From: Actinomycetota bacterium
GTDB lineage: Bacteria > Actinomycetota > UBA4738
Length of the DNA: 18,005 nt
Reading direction: 5' to 3'
Assembly (NCBI GenBank): GCA_005888465.1
Contig: VAYJ01000017.1
Coordinates: 1 to 18,005, forward strand
Shown: piece after piece, positions 15,321 to 18,005 of the stretch
How positions within the stretch are numbered: the stretch's first letter is position 1
Layout of the letters: every line of letters begins with the position of its first letter
Notes under the pieces: model-generated
Database searches by the model: none
The model's input: the letters and a program-made list of their open reading frames with translations, nothing else
What the model was told of the DNA's origin: nothing
Translations under genes and position numbers: made by a program

Positions 15321-16549
15321 ACCGGGGCAGGGTCTTCGCCATGGTGCTGGCCGGTGGGGAGGGCAAGCGCCTGGCCCCCCTGACCGCCGACCGTGCGAAG
15401 CCCGCCGTGCCGTTCGGTGGGAGCTATCGCCTCATCGACTTCGTGCTCTCGAACCTCGTGAACGGCGACTATCGGAAGATCGCCGTGCTCACCCAGTACA
15501 AGAGCCACAGCCTGGACCGGCACATCACCACCACGTGGCGGATGTCGCCGATGCTCGGGAGCTACGTCACGCCCGTGCCCGCGCAGATGCGCCGAGGGCC
15601 GCACTGGTTCGCGGGGTCGGCCGACGCCATCTACCAGAACCTCAACCTCATCACCGACGAGACGCCGGATTACATCTGCGTCTTCGGCGCGGACCACATC
15701 TACCGCATGGATCCTCGGCAGATGGTGGCTCGGCACGTCGAGTCGGGCGCGGACGTCACGGTCGCGGCGATCCGCCAGCCGCTCACGCGCGCGCACGAGT
15801 TCGGCATCATCGAGACGGGTGACGCGGACGGTCGGATCGTGGCGTTCCGCGAGAAGCCGCACGACGCGGTCGGGCTCTCCGATGCGCCGCACGAGGTGTA
15901 CGCCTCGATGGGCACCTACGTGTTCACCACGCGGGCCCTGGTGGACGCGGTCACCGAGGACTCGACCGACGAGACGTCGTCGCACGACCTCGGGGGCAGC
16001 ATCATCCCGATGCTCGTCCGGCGCGGCGGGGCGAACGTGTACGACTTCGCGACGAACGTCGTGCCCGGCTCGACCGACCGCGACCGCGGCTACTGGCGCG
16101 ACGTGGGGACGCTCGACTCGTACTACGACGCGAGCATGGACCTCGTCGCGGTCGAGCCGCAGTTCAACCTCTACAACCTCGAGTGGCCGATCCTCACCTG
16201 GAACGAGCCGCTCCCGCCGGCGAAGTTCGTCTTCGACGAGCCCGGCCGCCGTGGCGTGGCGCTCGACTCGATGGTCGGGGCCGGCGTGATCGTCTCCGGC
16301 GGGACGGTGCGGCGTTCGATCCTGTCCTCGGGCGTGTACGTGCACTCCCACGCGGAGGTCGAGGGCTCGGTCCTGATGCACGGCGTCGATGTCGGCCGGG
16401 GCGCCGTGGTCCGGCGGGCCATCGTGGACAAGAACGTGCGGATCCCTGAGGGCGCGGCGATCGGTGTCGACCCCGGGCGTGACCGGGCGCAGTTCACGGT
16501 CTCCGAGGGCGGCGTGGTCGTGATCGGCAAGGGCCAGCGGGTCGAATAG
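15317..16549 (+). CDS. glgC: Glucose-1-phosphate adenylyltransferase (ADP-glucose pyrophosphorylase)
   Basis: A 410-residue enzyme making ADP-glucose from glucose-1-phosphate and ATP, the committed step of bacterial glycogen synthesis. The nucleotidyltransferase core starts LAGGEGKRLAPLTADRAKPA (residues 11-30), followed by FGGSYRLIDFVLSN. Further blocks are QYKSHSLDRH, WFAGSADAIYQN, VFGADHIYRMD, AHEFGIIE, FREKP and YWRDVGTLDSYYDASMDL. The C-terminal left-handed beta-helix (about 295-395) has the hexapeptide-like repeats GAGVIVSGGTVRRSILSSG and is followed by the conserved AIGVDPGRDR. Length and order match actinobacterial GlgC. The start is set by the ATGA overlap with pepN and by homology. 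No other glycogen gene is in the window. Confidence 0.96.
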   Translation: MNRGRVFAMVLAGGEGKRLAPLTADRAKPAVPFGGSYRLIDFVLSNLVNGDYRKIAVLTQYKSHSLDRHITTTWRMSPMLGSYVTPVPAQMRRGPHWFAGSADAIYQNLNLITDETPDYICVFGADHIYRMDPRQMVARHVESGADVTVAAIRQPLTRAHEFGIIETGDADGRIVAFREKPHDAVGLSDAPHEVYASMGTYVFTTRALVDAVTEDSTDETSSHDLGGSIIPMLVRRGGANVYDFATNVVPGSTDRDRGYWRDVGTLDSYYDASMDLVAVEPQFNLYNLEWPILTWNEPLPPAKFVFDEPGRRGVALDSMVGAGVIVSGGTVRRSILSSGVYVHSHAEVEGSVLMHGVDVGRGAVVRRAIVDKNVRIPEGAAIGVDPGRDRAQFTVSEGGVVVIGKGQRVE

Positions 16550-16560
16550 GCCGGTTCGGC

Positions 16561-16589
16561 TTGCCCGGCGGCGGGGCGGATGGAACAAT
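16561..16589 (+). promoter_or_regulatory. Candidate promoter of the PqqD-like operon
   Basis: TTGCCC at 16561-16566 and AACAAT at 16584-16589 are separated by 17 nt, the optimal spacing for a vegetative sigma factor, and the -10 is preceded by TGG. The expected transcript start is about 34 nt before the ATG at 16630. It lies in the 80-bp gap after glgC, suggesting that the PqqD module is a separate transcription unit. Confidence 0.42.
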
Positions 16590-16629
16590 CTCGGCTCCAC
16601 CGGCACCGCACCCACGGGCTGACATCGAC

Positions 16630-17025
16630 ATGACGACCGCGAGCAGGCCGAAGGTCCGCAAGGACCTGGACATCGTCGAGCTTGACGACGAGCTCGTCCT
16701 GTACGATCCCGCGACGGACGAGGTCCACTACCTGAACGCGACCGCCGCCCTCGTCTTCGGGCTCTGCGACGGATCCGCCACCGTGAAGGAGATCGCGACC
16801 GACATCGCCGGGGCGATCGGAGTACCGGAAAAGCGCATCGAACGCCAAGTGCGCACGCTGCTGAAAGAGCTGCGCGAGGTAGGCCTCCTCGAGGGTTCGC
16901 TCGAGCTGAAGGCCGCCCCCGCGGCCGAAGCGGCGCACGAACACGAGGGCAAAGGGGACGAGCCGCGCGAGCACGAGCATGACCAGCGCGAGCAGCTGCG
17001 CGAGCAGAAGACCGAGAACGCCTGA
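16630..17025 (+). CDS. PqqD-family protein with charged His-rich tail
   Basis: A 131-residue protein. Residues about 7-92 form a PqqD-like winged-helix domain: IVELDDELVLYDPATDEVHYLNATAALVFGLCDGSATVKEIATD, then a helix bundle ending LLKELREVGLL. The LN-TAA--F-LCDG core is the PqqD signature. PqqD domains (RiPP recognition elements) bind peptide leaders and present them to modifying enzymes. Here no PqqA, PqqE or other radical SAM gene is visible; the neighbour is an HprK-related protein, as in orphan 'HPr-rel-A system' PqqD proteins. The tail (about 95-131) is polar, with HEHEGKG and REHEHDQREQ, and looks disordered or metal-binding. ATG 16630 is chosen because the domain begins right after it; the frame is open further upstream to 16561 but that part covers the promoter candidate. 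The next gene follows in the same frame after the TGA. Confidence 0.8.
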   Translation: MTTASRPKVRKDLDIVELDDELVLYDPATDEVHYLNATAALVFGLCDGSATVKEIATDIAGAIGVPEKRIERQVRTLLKELREVGLLEGSLELKAAPAAEAAHEHEGKGDEPREHEHDQREQLREQKTENA

Positions 17026-17052
17026 CTGGACAAGCTCGACCACCTCGGGTGG

Positions 17053-17874
17053 GTGGTGGAACAGTCCTACAGCTTCGGCGGGCACCTGGTCGGCATCCGG
17101 ACGACGTCCGAGCCGTTCGGCGCCTGGCTCGACGAGACGCTGGCCGAGTACCGGGCGGAGACCGAGGCGCCCACGCACTACTCGATCGTCGTGGAGGATC
17201 CGGCGACCGAGCGAAGGGGCGAGAAGCGGTTCCACATCCTGTACCGCGGGACCATCACCGTCGCCCGCACGCTCGACCTCACCACCGTCGGCCGCTTGCT
17301 GCTATCGGAGCTCGAACTCTCGATGCTCGACGACCGAGACGACCTCATCTTCGTCGAGGCGATACCGGTGGCCGCCAACGGCGTGAGCGTGCTGGTCCCC
17401 TCGATCCTGGTCTCCTACGTCGCATCGCTCGGCCGGCGCGTGGGCCGCGCAGGTCTCTCGCTGCCTGCCCACGCCTACGTGGCCGTGGATCCGGCGAGAG
17501 GAGCGATCGTCCCTCCGCCGCCCGTCCTCGTGGACGTCGAAGCGGCGTTGGGGCGGCTCGCCGAGCTCGTTCCCGCAGGAGCCCCGGACGGCCGCCTGGT
17601 CATCGACCGGTCATGGCCGGTCGATGTGGTGTGCTCGATCGGGGAGGGCGAACCGGGCAGGGTCACGCCCGTTTCGCGCGCGATCGCGCTGCACCGGCTC
17701 ACGAGCCGAGTCGTCAACCTCCAGACGATGAAGGGCGATGCGATCCGAGGCCTCGCGCGCCTGGTGGGCGCCGCCGAGTGCCGACAGGTCTCCACGGCCC
17801 GCGCCGAAGACATCGTGGACGCAGTCGTTGCCGAGACCCGCGCCGTAGACGGGAACGGCCACCACGTTGGCTGA
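17053..17874 (+). CDS. HprK-related protein lacking the P-loop (degenerate HPr kinase-like)
   Basis: About 273 residues. I recognise the layout of HprK-related proteins that accompany PqqD proteins: an N-terminal strand region (YSFGGHLVGIRT), a central segment equivalent to the helix before the kinase core (LLLSELELSM near 82-91), and a C-terminal half where VSVLVP at 111-116 is followed by SILVSYVASLGRRVGRAGLS and AYVAVDPARGAIVPPP. In active relatives the GPxGSGKST P-loop directly follows the VLVP-like strand and the SDE block precedes the Val-Ala-Val-Asp-like strand. Here the spacing is kept but the Gly, Lys and Ser/Thr of the loop are gone, so ATP binding is not expected. It may be a structural partner or pseudokinase for the PqqD protein. 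The start is uncertain: GTG 17053 is used here, but the frame is open back to 17026, where CTG directly follows the PqqD stop and would add LDKLDHLGW. Confidence 0.6.
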   Translation: MVEQSYSFGGHLVGIRTTSEPFGAWLDETLAEYRAETEAPTHYSIVVEDPATERRGEKRFHILYRGTITVARTLDLTTVGRLLLSELELSMLDDRDDLIFVEAIPVAANGVSVLVPSILVSYVASLGRRVGRAGLSLPAHAYVAVDPARGAIVPPPPVLVDVEAALGRLAELVPAGAPDGRLVIDRSWPVDVVCSIGEGEPGRVTPVSRAIALHRLTSRVVNLQTMKGDAIRGLARLVGAAECRQVSTARAEDIVDAVVAETRAVDGNGHHVG

Positions 17875-17875
17875 T

Positions 17876-17895
17876 TGGGCTCGGACCGTAGCCCA
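17876..17895 (+). terminator. Weak stem-loop after the HprK-like gene
   Basis: TGGGCT and AGCCCA form a 6-bp stem with an 8-nt loop just after the stop at 17874. No T-run follows, so intrinsic termination is uncertain. Confidence 0.22.
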
Positions 17896-17935
17896 TCTCA
17901 CCCCGAGAGAGCCATCAAATGGCCCCAACAGGCTA

Positions 17936-17999
17936 TTGCAGCGCCGGCGAGCCCGCGGAATGCTCCGGCCGAGACTTGGAGCGGGGAGGGAGGTGAGAG
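17936..17999 (+). promoter_or_regulatory. Possible promoter, stem-loop and strong ribosome-binding site of the next gene
   Basis: TTGCAG (17936-17941) and AATGCT (17959-17964) are spaced 17 nt apart and could be a weak promoter. GCTCC (17962-17966) can pair with GGAGC (17978-17982) just before the ribosome-binding site. GGAGGTGA at 17989-17996 is an almost perfect Shine-Dalgarno sequence, with GGAGG 6 nt before ATG 18000. The ribosome-binding site is clear; the promoter and stem-loop are weak. Confidence 0.4.
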
Positions 18000-18005
18000 A
18001 TGGAC
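18000..18005 (+). CDS. Start of the next gene (first two codons only)
   Basis: ATG GAC at 18000-18005 follows the strongest ribosome-binding site in the window. Only Met-Asp is visible, so the product cannot be named. The orientation and 125-bp gap make it a likely further member of the PqqD/HprK-like neighbourhood. Confidence 0.5.

Noticed and set aside
1..18005. CRISPR array, tRNA, rRNA, IS element or prophage
   Set aside because: I found no spaced direct repeats, no tRNA-like cloverleaf or conserved rRNA blocks, and no transposase, integrase or phage-like protein in either strand.

Overview
This is a GC-rich window (roughly 70% by eye) that is almost fully coding. It looks like chromosomal DNA of an actinobacterium, probably an uncultured lineage. 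The evidence is an F420-type LLM oxidoreductase of the MSMEG_4141 group, an actinobacterial-type aminopeptidase N, an actinobacterial-type ADP-glucose pyrophosphorylase, many GTG starts, and several genes whose -10-like hexamer lies only 7-11 nt before the start codon, as in leaderless actinobacterial transcription. I see no rRNA, tRNA, IS element, integrase or CRISPR. No stretch over 300 bases lacks a gene; the longest gap is about 125 bases at the right end.

Layout. (1) Positions 1-4107, minus strand: a glycosyltransferase whose N-terminus carries a frameshift plus apparent small deletion, then a FAD-dependent oxidoreductase overlapping it by GTGA, then a DUF255/YyaL-type thioredoxin-fold protein that runs off the left edge. 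(2) Positions 4165-7894, plus strand: an exported phosphoesterase, a 34-residue lysine-rich protein, and a membrane O-acyltransferase with a C-terminal SGNH domain. (3) A threonine/serine dehydratase (minus) and an LLM F420-dependent oxidoreductase (plus), divergent from each other. (4) Positions 9808-12679, minus strand: a four-helix membrane protein ending in a cupredoxin domain, then a cytosolic protein with two universal stress domains fused to a Rieske 2Fe-2S domain, then a D,D-carboxypeptidase. (5) Positions 12753-18005, plus strand: pepN and glgC overlapping by ATGA, then a PqqD-like protein, an HprK-related protein without a P-loop, and the start codon of a further gene with a very strong ribosome-binding site.

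How the genes work together. Most are ordinary housekeeping or envelope genes: aminopeptidase, glycogen synthesis, cell-wall carboxypeptidase, surface acylation. Two modules stand out. The cupredoxin / USP-USP-Rieske pair joins copper, nucleotide-binding and iron-sulfur domains in one transcription unit. The PqqD / degenerate HprK pair at the right edge resembles the orphan 'HPr-rel-A' PqqD systems, but its kinase-like partner has lost the nucleotide-binding loop. The part most likely to explain that second module lies just past the window.
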